Assembly: GCA_025560025.1 (NCBI GenBank)
Contig: CP048486.1
Location: forward strand, 310,001-374,000
DNA length: 64,000 bases
DNA from: Agrobacterium tumefaciens
GTDB lineage: Bacteria > Pseudomonadota > Alphaproteobacteria > Rhizobiales > Rhizobiaceae
Direction of reading: 5' to 3'
A program made the translations under genes and the position numbers. Below the pieces are notes generated by a model that had not been told where the DNA came from, searched no databases, and saw only the letters and a list, made by a program, of their open reading frames with translations. Each line of letters starts with the position of its first letter. The first letter of the stretch is position 1. Below, piece after piece: positions 28,352-36,587 of this stretch.

Positions 28352-29200
28352 TCACGATTTGACGGCACCGGCCGTCAGGCCCGCGATGATGTGTTTCTGT
28401 GCGAGGAAGAAGACGATGACGGTCGGCAGGATCGTCAGCGTGATGAAGGCGAGCACCAGCTGCCACTCGGTGCCGAATTCGCCACGATAAACCATGATGC
28501 CGAGCGGCCAGGGATATTTCGATTCAGAATTCAGCATGATCAGCGGCAGGATATAGCTGTTCCAGCTGCCAACGAAGGAAACGATGCCAACGGTGGCGAC
28601 GATGGGCCGCGAGAGCGGCAGGGAAATGTGCCAGAAGAAGCGCAGGTACCCGCAGCCATCCACAAAGGCGGCCTGAAACAGTTCCTCCGGCAGATTGCGG
28701 AAATAATTGCGAAACAGGAGAATGCTCATGCCAAGCCCGAAGGCCACCTGCGGCAGCACCACACCCCAATAGGTATCGAGCAGGCCGAGATCGCGGATGC
28801 GGATGAACAGCGGCAGGATGGCGGTGGCCGCCGGGAACATCAGCCCCAGCAGGAAATAATTGAGCAGGAATGACGAGCCGAAGAACTTCACATGCGCGAA
28901 GGTGAAGGCCGCCATGGCCGAAACGGTGAGCGTCAGGAACACCGTCAACAGCGCGATGACCAGCGAATTGAAAATCTGCAGCCAGTAACGTTTGCCGAAG
29001 AGAATATCGCCGTAATTGGCCCATTGCCATTCCGCCGGAATGCCGAACGGGTTGACGCGCAGGTCTCCCAGCGTCTTGAAGCCACCAAGTGCGGTGGTGA
29101 GCAACGGGATGAGCACGATGGCCGCGATCAGGCTCAGCGATATATAGAGATAAAGCTTGGTTTGCAGCGGCATGCGGACGGAGGTGGATGTGTCAGTCAT
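28352..29200 (-). CDS. carbohydrate ABC transporter permease, MalG type
   Basis: 282 aa, six membrane segments (first LYLYISLSLIAAIVLIPLLT). The EAA loop is ELFQAAFVDGCGYLRFFWHISLPLSRP, and the C-terminus SFVGSWNSYILPLIML with FFLAQKHIIAGLTAGAVK is typical of MalG-like CUT1 permeases. It overlaps the MalF-type gene by 8 bases. Confidence 0.9.
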   Translation of the reverse strand: MTDTSTSVRMPLQTKLYLYISLSLIAAIVLIPLLTTALGGFKTLGDLRVNPFGIPAEWQWANYGDILFGKRYWLQIFNSLVIALLTVFLTLTVSAMAAFTFAHVKFFGSSFLLNYFLLGLMFPAATAILPLFIRIRDLGLLDTYWGVVLPQVAFGLGMSILLFRNYFRNLPEELFQAAFVDGCGYLRFFWHISLPLSRPIVATVGIVSFVGSWNSYILPLIMLNSESKYPWPLGIMVYRGEFGTEWQLVLAFITLTILPTVIVFFLAQKHIIAGLTAGAVKS

Positions 29201-30131
29201 GGCGCATGAAAATCCTTTTGTAACCGAAGGCGAGCGTCACGCAGATGACGAAAAGAACGACGCCGACCGCACTGCCAAGCCCCACCTGCATGCGCATGAC
29301 GCCGTAAGTGTAGAGGAACGTAACCATGGTCTGCGTGGAGTTGGACGGGCCACCGCCGGTGAGCGGCATGATCATGTCGAACAGCTGCAATGAGCCGATA
29401 ACCGCAAAGAAGACGGACAGGCGAACGGTGGAGCCGAGCATCGGCAGGGTGACATAACGGAACTTCTGCCAGCCGGAAGCGCCATCGATTTCGGCGGCTT
29501 CCAGCACGTTCTTGTCGACGGACTGAAGGCCGGCGATGAACAGCATCATGTGGAAACCGAAATATTTCCAGACGATGACGCCGAGCACGGCATAGATCGC
29601 CACATCCTTGTCGGCCAGCACGTAAGGGTTGGCAAAGCCGAAGAAATTGGAAATGGCGGCGAAGAGGCCATAATCGCCGTCATAAACGAAACGCCAGATC
29701 AGACCCGCGGCCACATCCGCCAGCACATAGGGCAGAAAGAACACCAGCCGGAAGGCGACGACGCCCGGAATGCGGTGCGCCAGCATCGTGGCGAGCCAGA
29801 TGGCCAGTGGGATCTGGATCAGAATGGAAATCAGGATGATGAGGCCGTTATTGAGCAGGGCCTGCGAGAATGCGGCATTGCCGAACAGGACCTGAAAATT
29901 CCTTAAGCCCACGAAATCCGTCGGCGTGCCATAGCCGTTCCAACGATATAGGCTGTACCACGCCGCCTCGCCCATGGGCAGGATGACGAACAGGGTAAAG
30001 AGCAACAGTGCCGGCGGCAGAAACACCAGAAGCGTCAGCGCCCGATCATGCGCAACCGAACTTTGCTTGCGTTTTGCCTTTGCCGCGCCGCGCGTCGGTA
30101 TGGACGCAGAAGTCATGGAAATATCCGTCAT
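29193..30131 (-). CDS. carbohydrate ABC transporter permease, MalF type
   Basis: 312 aa CUT1 permease with six membrane segments; LLVFLPPALLLFTLFVILPMG is the first. The EAA loop is VLEAAEIDGASGWQKFRYVTLPML near residue 225. It lies 72 bases after the binding-protein gene on the minus strand and pairs with the MalG-type subunit. Confidence 0.9.
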   Translation of the reverse strand: MTDISMTSASIPTRGAAKAKRKQSSVAHDRALTLLVFLPPALLLFTLFVILPMGEAAWYSLYRWNGYGTPTDFVGLRNFQVLFGNAAFSQALLNNGLIILISILIQIPLAIWLATMLAHRIPGVVAFRLVFFLPYVLADVAAGLIWRFVYDGDYGLFAAISNFFGFANPYVLADKDVAIYAVLGVIVWKYFGFHMMLFIAGLQSVDKNVLEAAEIDGASGWQKFRYVTLPMLGSTVRLSVFFAVIGSLQLFDMIMPLTGGGPSNSTQTMVTFLYTYGVMRMQVGLGSAVGVVLFVICVTLAFGYKRIFMRHD

Positions 30132-30203
30132 CTCTATCCGCTTTCTTTTATGCAGATATCGCGGCGCCGCGTTTTAGCGCGGCGGCCGCAATGCAGGTGA
30201 CAA

Positions 30204-31505
30204 TCAGCGAAGCTCGAAAGCATCCTGAATTTGCTTGGCACCCTCTTCCGCGCTCATCTGGCCGGAGACGATCTCGACGGAGACATCATTGACGACGCGG
30301 CCGACGGCAGCGCCCAGCGTCTGATCAAAGAAGTTCTGGTGCCAGGTGGAACCGGCAAGCTGCTTGGCCGAATCCGCCAACAGCGGGTTCTTGACCGCAC
30401 CATCCGCACCCGTCGCAACGGGCAGGATCATGCCAGCGGCCGCCATCTTCTCTTCACTTTCCTTGCTGGTCAGGAATGTCGCGAAATCGATCGCTTCCTT
30501 GGATGCGTTTTTCGTGACTGCCCAGCCGTTCAGGCCGCCCAGCGTATCGGTGGCCTTACCGGCACCGCCTTCGACGGCGGGGAATGCGAAGCGGCCGATA
30601 TTGTCGGCGGCAAGTCCTTTGCCATCACCGGCATTCTTGCGCTGGTTGGCTTCGGTATTGTCAAAACCGAGGATCATCGCCGCCTTGCCGTCACCGAAGA
30701 CGCCGAGCGCCTGCGGCCAGGTGGAGCCGAGATAGCCGGGCTGGAAGGGTTCCAGCTTGCCGAACTCGGCCAGCTGCTCGCCGGCCTTGATGATGGCCGG
30801 ATCCATGAAACCCTCGCCCTCACCCTTGCGGGCGGCATCGAACACGGCCTGCCCGCCATTGCGCATGACGAGGTAGCTCCAGTAGAAATGGATCGGCCAT
30901 TTTTCACCGCCGCCACCGGCAATCGGCACGATGCCGGCTTCCTTGATCTTTTTGACCGTGGCGCCAAGATCGTCCCAGCTCTTGATGTCTTCCGCCTTCA
31001 CGCCGGCCTTGGCAAACAACTCCTTGTTATAAAAGAAGCTGACGAGGCTGACCTTGTAAGGTACGGCCCAGACCTTGCCATCGAAAGACAGTCCGTCGAT
31101 CGCCGAAGCATTATAGGCCTGCCGCAGCTTGCCGCCATCGGCGTCGAAAACCTCGGTCAGATCCTTCAGCGCACCGGTTTTGGACTGTTCCTCAAGAACG
31201 CCGCCGCCCCAGCTATAGAAAAAATCCGGAACGTCATTGGATTGCAGCAAAGTCGGCAACTTCGCCTTGAAGGCTTCGTTTTCCAGGAATTGCAACTGCA
31301 CATCCACATCGGGGTGCTTTGTCTCGAAATCCTTGGCAATCTCCTCCCAGACGGCCACGGCTTTCGGGTCGAGTTCCACATGCATCCATTTAACCACCGT
31401 CGCGGCCGAGGCGCTGGCGGTGCCGAGCATGAGAGCAATGCTTGTCGTTGTGGCAAAGCCTGTCAGCCTGCCGCTCAGGCTTGCGCCTGCGTGCCAAATC
31501 GTCAT
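30204..31505 (-). CDS. carbohydrate ABC transporter substrate-binding protein, family 1
   Basis: 433 aa periplasmic sugar-binding protein with a long N-terminal signal region ending SASAATVVKW. SBP_bac_1 features include FLENEAFKAKLPTLLQSNDVPDFFYSW and NGWAVTKNASKEAIDFATFL. GGGAGGA ribosome site upstream of the ATG at 31505. It heads the minus-strand operon and is divergent from the ROK regulator. The cluster suggests a disaccharide or glycoside ligand; this is inference. Confidence 0.9.
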   Translation of the reverse strand: MTIWHAGASLSGRLTGFATTTSIALMLGTASASAATVVKWMHVELDPKAVAVWEEIAKDFETKHPDVDVQLQFLENEAFKAKLPTLLQSNDVPDFFYSWGGGVLEEQSKTGALKDLTEVFDADGGKLRQAYNASAIDGLSFDGKVWAVPYKVSLVSFFYNKELFAKAGVKAEDIKSWDDLGATVKKIKEAGIVPIAGGGGEKWPIHFYWSYLVMRNGGQAVFDAARKGEGEGFMDPAIIKAGEQLAEFGKLEPFQPGYLGSTWPQALGVFGDGKAAMILGFDNTEANQRKNAGDGKGLAADNIGRFAFPAVEGGAGKATDTLGGLNGWAVTKNASKEAIDFATFLTSKESEEKMAAAGMILPVATGADGAVKNPLLADSAKQLAGSTWHQNFFDQTLGAAVGRVVNDVSVEIVSGQMSAEEGAKQIQDAFELR

Positions 31506-31548
31506 GATGGTGATCCTCCCTCGGGGATTTCCTCATTTATTCCCCAAT

Positions 31549-31651
31549 GCGGATTAATTCACATTAGCCCTCGCATAATGTCAAGGCGCCATGCCGATTT
31601 TTTGCGTGAACCGCTTGACACACCCCTCCCCTAGACCGTTATTTAATCCGC
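31549..31651. promoter_or_regulatory. divergent promoters with paired 9-base operator halves
   Basis: GCGGATTAA (31549-31557) and its exact inverse TTAATCCGC (31643-31651) lie 85 bases apart. Each overlaps a likely -10 element: minus strand TTGACA (31584-31579) with N17 to TGAATT, and plus strand TTGACA (31615-31620) with N17 to GTTATT. The arrangement suits one repressor shutting both the ABC operon and the ROK gene, probably the ROK protein itself. Confidence 0.6.
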
Positions 31652-31701
31652 AACCCGACATAAATCGGTTCTCGAACCGGCATTGATCGCAGCAGGACAC
31701 C

Positions 31702-32901
31702 ATGAAGACCGCAGACCCAGAATTGATGCGCGCGATCAACAGGCTAAGCGTGCTGGACAGCATCCGCCGCCACGGGCCAATCTCGCGCGTGGAAATCAGC
31801 GAAAGAACGCAGCTTTCCACCACCACCGTTTCGGCGATTACCGCGTCGCTGCTCGATGACGGGCTAATTCTGACCCGTCATCTCGGTGATATCCGCACTG
31901 AAGGTGCGCGCGGCAGGCCGCGGGTGATGCTGGAGCTGAACCCGGATGCCGCCCGCGTGGTGGGCGCCAAGATCGCCGCAAGCCGCATGGTTTTCGTTGT
32001 CACCGATTTCTGCGGCAATGTGCTTTCCACCCTCGCCCTGCCGATCCGTGTCGACCGCCAGCCGATTGGCGTCATCGCCGATCTGGTGGAAGACGGGGTT
32101 CGCCGCTGCGTGGTTGATGCCGGCCTGTCGCTGGAAGATGTCGACATGGTCTGTCTCGGCCTTCCCGGCGTCATCGAACATCGCACCGGGAAAATCCGCA
32201 GCAGCCCGATTTTGCGCGAAGTGAACGTCAATTTCGCCGAGGAAATGACGGCGCGTCTTAGCTCGCCGACCATCATCGAAAGCGACGCTCACGCCATTAC
32301 CCTTGCTCACCACTGGTTCGGCCATGCGCGCGATCTGGAAGACATGGTGCTGATTTCGCTTGAACAGACGCTCGGGCTTGGCGTTTTGCACCAGAACCAG
32401 TTGTTTCGCGGTGCCGGCGGCCTCAGCCACAATCTCGGCGACCTCGTCATCGGTCTTGCCAATGAAGGCACAGTGCGGCTGGCGAGTCAGGCGGGTGAAA
32501 ACGCTATTTTAGGCTCGCGCCCGGTGGACGGGCGCTTTGCCGAAGCGATCCGGCTTGGTCGCGGCATGCAGCACGCCCATGCGCTAATTGCGGCTGAAGA
32601 TCACGATCTCATTGCCGCAGCCCTGCGCGCCGGCGCGGCACTGGGCCTGACGCTTGCCAATATCGTCACGTTGTTTGCACCGCCACGGGTCATCATCACC
32701 GGCTCCAGCCTCGAACTTGGCGAGCCCTTCATCGCCAGCATCCGCGACAGCTACAACGCCGCTGTGCCGCCTTCGCTGGCCGGCGTCGCGGAGCTGGTTT
32801 TCGACGTTGCGAGCGATGAGTTGTGGGCGCAGGGGGCTGCAGCCGTAGCACTCTACGAACTTTACGAATCACCATGGAACACGACGGGGCCGGCGCTTTA
32901 G
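31702..32901 (+). CDS. ROK-family transcriptional regulator
   Basis: 399 aa. N-terminal winged helix (PISRVEISERTQLSTTTVSAITASLLDDG) followed by a ROK sugar-binding domain (VVGAKIAASRMVFVVTD, VCLGLPGVIEH, LGVLHQNQLFRGAGGLSHNLGD). The CxCGxxGC zinc motif found in many ROK proteins is absent, and the kinase active site is incomplete, fitting a pure regulator. It is divergent from the ABC operon and upstream of a dehydrogenase and a ThuA-like gene on its own strand. Confidence 0.88.
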   Translation: MKTADPELMRAINRLSVLDSIRRHGPISRVEISERTQLSTTTVSAITASLLDDGLILTRHLGDIRTEGARGRPRVMLELNPDAARVVGAKIAASRMVFVVTDFCGNVLSTLALPIRVDRQPIGVIADLVEDGVRRCVVDAGLSLEDVDMVCLGLPGVIEHRTGKIRSSPILREVNVNFAEEMTARLSSPTIIESDAHAITLAHHWFGHARDLEDMVLISLEQTLGLGVLHQNQLFRGAGGLSHNLGDLVIGLANEGTVRLASQAGENAILGSRPVDGRFAEAIRLGRGMQHAHALIAAEDHDLIAAALRAGAALGLTLANIVTLFAPPRVIITGSSLELGEPFIASIRDSYNAAVPPSLAGVAELVFDVASDELWAQGAAAVALYELYESPWNTTGPAL

Positions 32902-32956
32902 CCATCAGGGCGGAGCGGCAGGCTTTAAGCATTTCTGATTTACGGGAGGAAATCAC

Positions 32957-34057
32957 ATGAACAGGGTCGGTATCGGCATCATCGGCTGCGGCAACATCTC
33001 CAGCGCCTATCTCAAGGCCATGGCGTCGTTTCCCATTCTCGACATTCGCGGTCTTGCGGATATGAACGAGGCGGCAGCGAAAGCCCGCGCCGATGAATTC
33101 GGCCTTCAGGCAACCAGCATCGACGCGCTTCTCGCCGATCCTTCCGTGGAGATCATCGTCAACCTGACGATTCCCAAGGCGCATGTGGAGGTGGGGCTGC
33201 GCGCGCTGGACGCCGGCAAGCACGCCTATTCCGAAAAGCCGCTCGGCATCAATTTCGCCGAGGGCAAACGCCTTGCGGATGCGGCCAAGGCCAAGGGCCT
33301 GCGCATCGGCTCGGCCCCGGATACATTCCTTGGCGGCGGGCACCAGACCGCACGCCGGCTGATCGATGAAGGCGTGCTCGGCCAGCCAGTCGGCGGAACG
33401 GCCACCTTCATGTGCCCCGGCCATGAGCGTTGGCACCCCAACCCGGCCTTTTATTACGAGGTTGGCGGCGGCCCGATGCTGGATATGGGACCCTATTACA
33501 TCACCGATCTCGTCAACCTGTTTGGGCCGGTCGCCAAAGTGGCCGGCTTTGCCATCGCGCCGCGCAATGAACGCCTCATCACCAGCGAGCCGAAAAACGG
33601 TGAAAAAATCCCGGTCCATGTCGCCACCCATGTTTCCGGCGTGCTGGCCTTCCAGAATGGCGCCGTGGTGCAGGTGGGCATGAGCTTCGATGTGGCGGGC
33701 CACAAACACGTGCCGCTGGAACTCTACGGCACGGAAGGCACGTTGATCGTGCCCGATCCCAACCATTTCGGCGGCGAAGTGCAATTACTGAAAAAGGGCG
33801 GCCAGTTCGAGCCGCAGGCGCTGTCGTCACCCTATGCCGACGGCAATTACCGTTCCATCGGCGTCGCCGACATGGCCCATGCGATCCGCGAGAACCGCCC
33901 GCACCGCGCCAATGGCGATCTTGCCTTGCACGTACTGGAGGTCATGGAAGCCTTCCAGACGGCATCCGACAGCGGCACGACCGTTTCCATCACCACCAAG
34001 GCAGAGCGCCCTGCTCCGCTTGAAACATCGCTGGTCGACGGCCAGCTCGGCAAATAA
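32957..34057 (+). CDS. Gfo/Idh/MocA-family oxidoreductase (ThuB-like)
   Basis: 366 aa NAD(P)-dependent dehydrogenase. Rossmann motif VGIGIIGCGNISSAYLKAM at the N-terminus, EKP motif in HAYSEKPLGINFAEG near residue 95, and a catalytic region GGGPMLDMGPYYITDLVNLFG with Asp and Tyr in place of the usual DxxxH. GGGAGGA ribosome site. It is 16 bases before a ThuA-like gene; the same pair (ThuA/ThuB) serves trehalose-type sugars in rhizobia by oxidising glucosides to 3-keto forms. Confidence 0.85.
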   Translation: MNRVGIGIIGCGNISSAYLKAMASFPILDIRGLADMNEAAAKARADEFGLQATSIDALLADPSVEIIVNLTIPKAHVEVGLRALDAGKHAYSEKPLGINFAEGKRLADAAKAKGLRIGSAPDTFLGGGHQTARRLIDEGVLGQPVGGTATFMCPGHERWHPNPAFYYEVGGGPMLDMGPYYITDLVNLFGPVAKVAGFAIAPRNERLITSEPKNGEKIPVHVATHVSGVLAFQNGAVVQVGMSFDVAGHKHVPLELYGTEGTLIVPDPNHFGGEVQLLKKGGQFEPQALSSPYADGNYRSIGVADMAHAIRENRPHRANGDLALHVLEVMEAFQTASDSGTTVSITTKAERPAPLETSLVDGQLGK

Positions 34058-34073
34058 TCCGGAGGAGAAAATA

Positions 34074-34715
34074 ATGCGCGAAGCACTCATCGTCTGGGGC
34101 GGCTGGAGCGGCCATGAGCCGCAGGAATGCGCCACCATCGTCAAGGACATGCTGGAGGAGGACGGTTTCAAGGTCTATGTGGAGCACTCAACCGAGGCAT
34201 TCGCCGATCCTTCGGTACATGATCTCAGCCTCGTGGTGCCGATCGTCACCATGTCGAAGATCGAGAAGGAAGAGATCAAGAACCTCACGGCCGCCGTCGA
34301 AAACGGCGTCGGCATTGCCGGTTTCCACGGCGGTGCGGGCGACAGTTTCCGCGAGTGCGTCGAATACCAGTTCATGATCGGCGGCCAGTGGGTCGCCCAT
34401 CCCGGCAATATCATCGACTACCATGTCAACATCACCCGCCCCGACGACCCGCTGATGGAGGGGATTTCCGATTTCCCCTATACGTCGGAGCAATATTACA
34501 TGCATGTCGACCCTTCGAATGAGGTTCTGGCAACGACGAAATTTACAGGCGATCATGCCTGGTGGATCGACGGTGTGGTGATGCCGGTGGTGTGGAAACG
34601 CAAATACGGCAAGGGCCGGGTTTTCTATTCGGCGCTCGGCCATCAGGCCAAGGAATTTTCCGTACCGCAGATGAAAACCATGTTCCGCCGCGGCGCCAAC
34701 TGGGCGGCTCGGTGA
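34074..34715 (+). CDS. ThuA-like protein (trehalose utilisation family)
   Basis: 213 aa glutamine-amidotransferase-like fold. It starts at the ATG at 34074, with GGAGGAG 6 bases upstream. ThuA-family blocks seen are ALIVWGGWSGHEPQE, GIAGFHGGAGDSFRE near residue 82, HPGNIIDYHVNI and GKGRVFYSALGHQAKEF near the C-terminus. ThuA is needed for use of trehalose/sucrose-type sugars in rhizobia, probably acting on 3-keto-glycosides; whether this copy shares that role is inferred from the ThuB-like partner. Confidence 0.85.
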   Translation: MREALIVWGGWSGHEPQECATIVKDMLEEDGFKVYVEHSTEAFADPSVHDLSLVVPIVTMSKIEKEEIKNLTAAVENGVGIAGFHGGAGDSFRECVEYQFMIGGQWVAHPGNIIDYHVNITRPDDPLMEGISDFPYTSEQYYMHVDPSNEVLATTKFTGDHAWWIDGVVMPVVWKRKYGKGRVFYSALGHQAKEFSVPQMKTMFRRGANWAAR

Positions 34716-34748
34716 GGCTATAGGTCGAGACGGCCAAATACTCTCTCC

Positions 34749-34860
34749 GTCATGCCGGACTTGATCCGGCATCCAGCAGCCGCGCGTCTGCGCGGCGTCA
34801 GGAGTCTTTCGCGATCAAGGACTTGATCGCGCTGGACCCCGGATCAAGTCCGGGGTGACG
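34749..34860. repeat. dispersed palindromic repeat, second family, copy 1
   Basis: An imperfect long inverted repeat starting GTCATGCCGGACTTGATCC and ending GGATCAAGTCCGGGGTGACG, with an inner GCGATCAAGGACTTGATCGC dyad. A related element is at 43878-43990. It lies between the converging thuA-like and amidase genes. Confidence 0.8.
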
Positions 34861-34885
34861 GAGAATGGCTGTGTGAACCGCCCTC

Positions 34886-36244
34886 TCAGCCCCGAACGAT
34901 CTCTTCCGCAGCCATCGCAACACCCAGCACATGCTCATCCGCACCATGCAGGCCAGAAAGCAGCAAACCAACCGGCATTCCCGCCTCACCTGTTCCGCAC
35001 GGAATGGAAACGCCGCAGAGATCGAAAAAATTGCCGATCTGGGTGTTGCGCAGGGTCTTTGCATTCATGGCAAAAAAGGCATCGTCATCATCGAGAAGCG
35101 GCGCGACCCTGGCGGCGACATGCGGCAATGTCGGCGAGACCAGCAGTTCGTCCTTTCCGATCATTTCGGAAAACGCCGCCGTCATGCGTTCACGCGCTTC
35201 CATAATGCCAATATAGTCGGGCATGGAGATATTGGCGCCAAGCCTGGTTCTCGCCACCACACGCGGGTCCATCCGCGCAGCATCCGCGCCTTCCAGCCGC
35301 GTCTTGTGCAGGGCAAAAGCCTCCGCCGTCACCAGCGCGCCCTTTTCCCTGATAAGATCGAACAATTGCGAAAAGATCGGGAATGCCTGCCGCCGCACTG
35401 AGGCGCCCGCACGGGAGAGCCGCTCCACCGCCTGTTCGAAAGCATCTGCGACGCCCTCCTCGATACCGTCGAAAAATACCGTTTCCGGGACGACGAGCGA
35501 CAGGCCGGCAAGAGGCTTACGTGCCAGATCGGCAGCAGCCCTGCCACGCATGGCGGCATCCACCCAGACGGCATCCTGTACGGTGCGGGTCAGCGGCCCG
35601 AGCGAATCGAGGCTTTTCGCGAGCGGATAAACACCGCGCATCGAATAACGGCCACGGCTTGCCTTATACCCCACCACACCATTGAAGGCGGCGGGAATGC
35701 GCACCGATCCGCCGGTATCCGTGCCAATCGCCACCGGCACAAGACCTGCGGCCACGACAACGCCTGCACCGGAGGACGAACCGCCCGGCAGACGGTGACC
35801 ATCCGTGGAGGCCGGATTGCGCGGCGTGCCGTAATGCGGGTTGATACCGAGACCGGAAAACGCAAACTCGCTCATATTGGTGCGGCCGACACAGACCATT
35901 CCGGCCCTTTTCAGCGCCGTCACCACATCGGCGTCACGCAAGGCAGGCGCATCGCCCGCCAGCACGGTCGATCCGGCCGTGGTCGCCATGCCTTCAATAT
36001 CGAAAAGATCCTTCCAGGCCACCGGAATACCGTCGAGCACACCCAAGGAGCGTCCCTCGCGGATGCGTCTGGAGGCTGCCTCCGCTTCCGACATGGCCCG
36101 CGCCGCCGTCAGGCCAACAAAAATTGCCCGATCGTCCTCTTTGCCGATCGCATCCAGCGTCTCTTCCGCCAGGGCGCATGGATCGAGATGACCGCTCTGG
36201 ATGAGAACGGAAAGCTGAGCGATGTTTCTACCTCTGTGAGCCAT
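34886..36244 (-). CDS. amidase (amidase signature family)
   Basis: 452 aa from the ATG at 36244, which has an AGGAAG ribosome site; the open frame runs 52 codons further upstream without one. The Ser-Ser-Lys triad is visible: Lys in IPVAWKDLFDIEG, Ser in GGSSSGAGVVVAAG and Ser in GTDTGGSVRIPAAFNG. The family hydrolyses amides (aryl/alkyl amides, indoleacetamide, Glu-tRNA). It lacks a GatB/GatC neighbour, so tRNA amidation is unlikely. It stands alone; substrate unknown. Confidence 0.87.
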   Translation of the reverse strand: MAHRGRNIAQLSVLIQSGHLDPCALAEETLDAIGKEDDRAIFVGLTAARAMSEAEAASRRIREGRSLGVLDGIPVAWKDLFDIEGMATTAGSTVLAGDAPALRDADVVTALKRAGMVCVGRTNMSEFAFSGLGINPHYGTPRNPASTDGHRLPGGSSSGAGVVVAAGLVPVAIGTDTGGSVRIPAAFNGVVGYKASRGRYSMRGVYPLAKSLDSLGPLTRTVQDAVWVDAAMRGRAAADLARKPLAGLSLVVPETVFFDGIEEGVADAFEQAVERLSRAGASVRRQAFPIFSQLFDLIREKGALVTAEAFALHKTRLEGADAARMDPRVVARTRLGANISMPDYIGIMEARERMTAAFSEMIGKDELLVSPTLPHVAARVAPLLDDDDAFFAMNAKTLRNTQIGNFFDLCGVSIPCGTGEAGMPVGLLLSGLHGADEHVLGVAMAAEEIVRG

Positions 36245-36587
36245 GATGATCTTCCTGAAATCCGACAGTGCGCACAACATGCCGTTTATCCGCTGCTTGG
36301 CAAGGCCGGTCGGCGTCCCCAGCCGCAGAGAAGTCGACTTGAGAAACGCGCAAAGGTTGTCATACTGACTTGGCCGTTTTGTTTCAGGGCATGACCGCAA
36401 GCTTGCGTTTCTTTCAATCTGCGATGCAGGAACGCTGGGGCTTACACGAGCGGCGACTATAAAAAGACGGATTAATTCTTAATCGCATCTAAACTTTGTT
36501 GAATTATTTAGCAGACACCGTTGAAATGCATGTCCTATAAAATTCCATAAAACAATTATAACGCGACATCGCGGGGGACTATCGCGC
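36245..36587. other. intergenic region before GGDEF/EAL gene
   Basis: This 343-base gap separates divergent amidase and GGDEF/EAL genes. The half next to the GGDEF/EAL gene is AT-rich (for example TAAACTTTGTTGAATTATTT), as expected for promoters. I see no ORF, strong dyad or repeat that I would defend. Confidence 0.5.
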
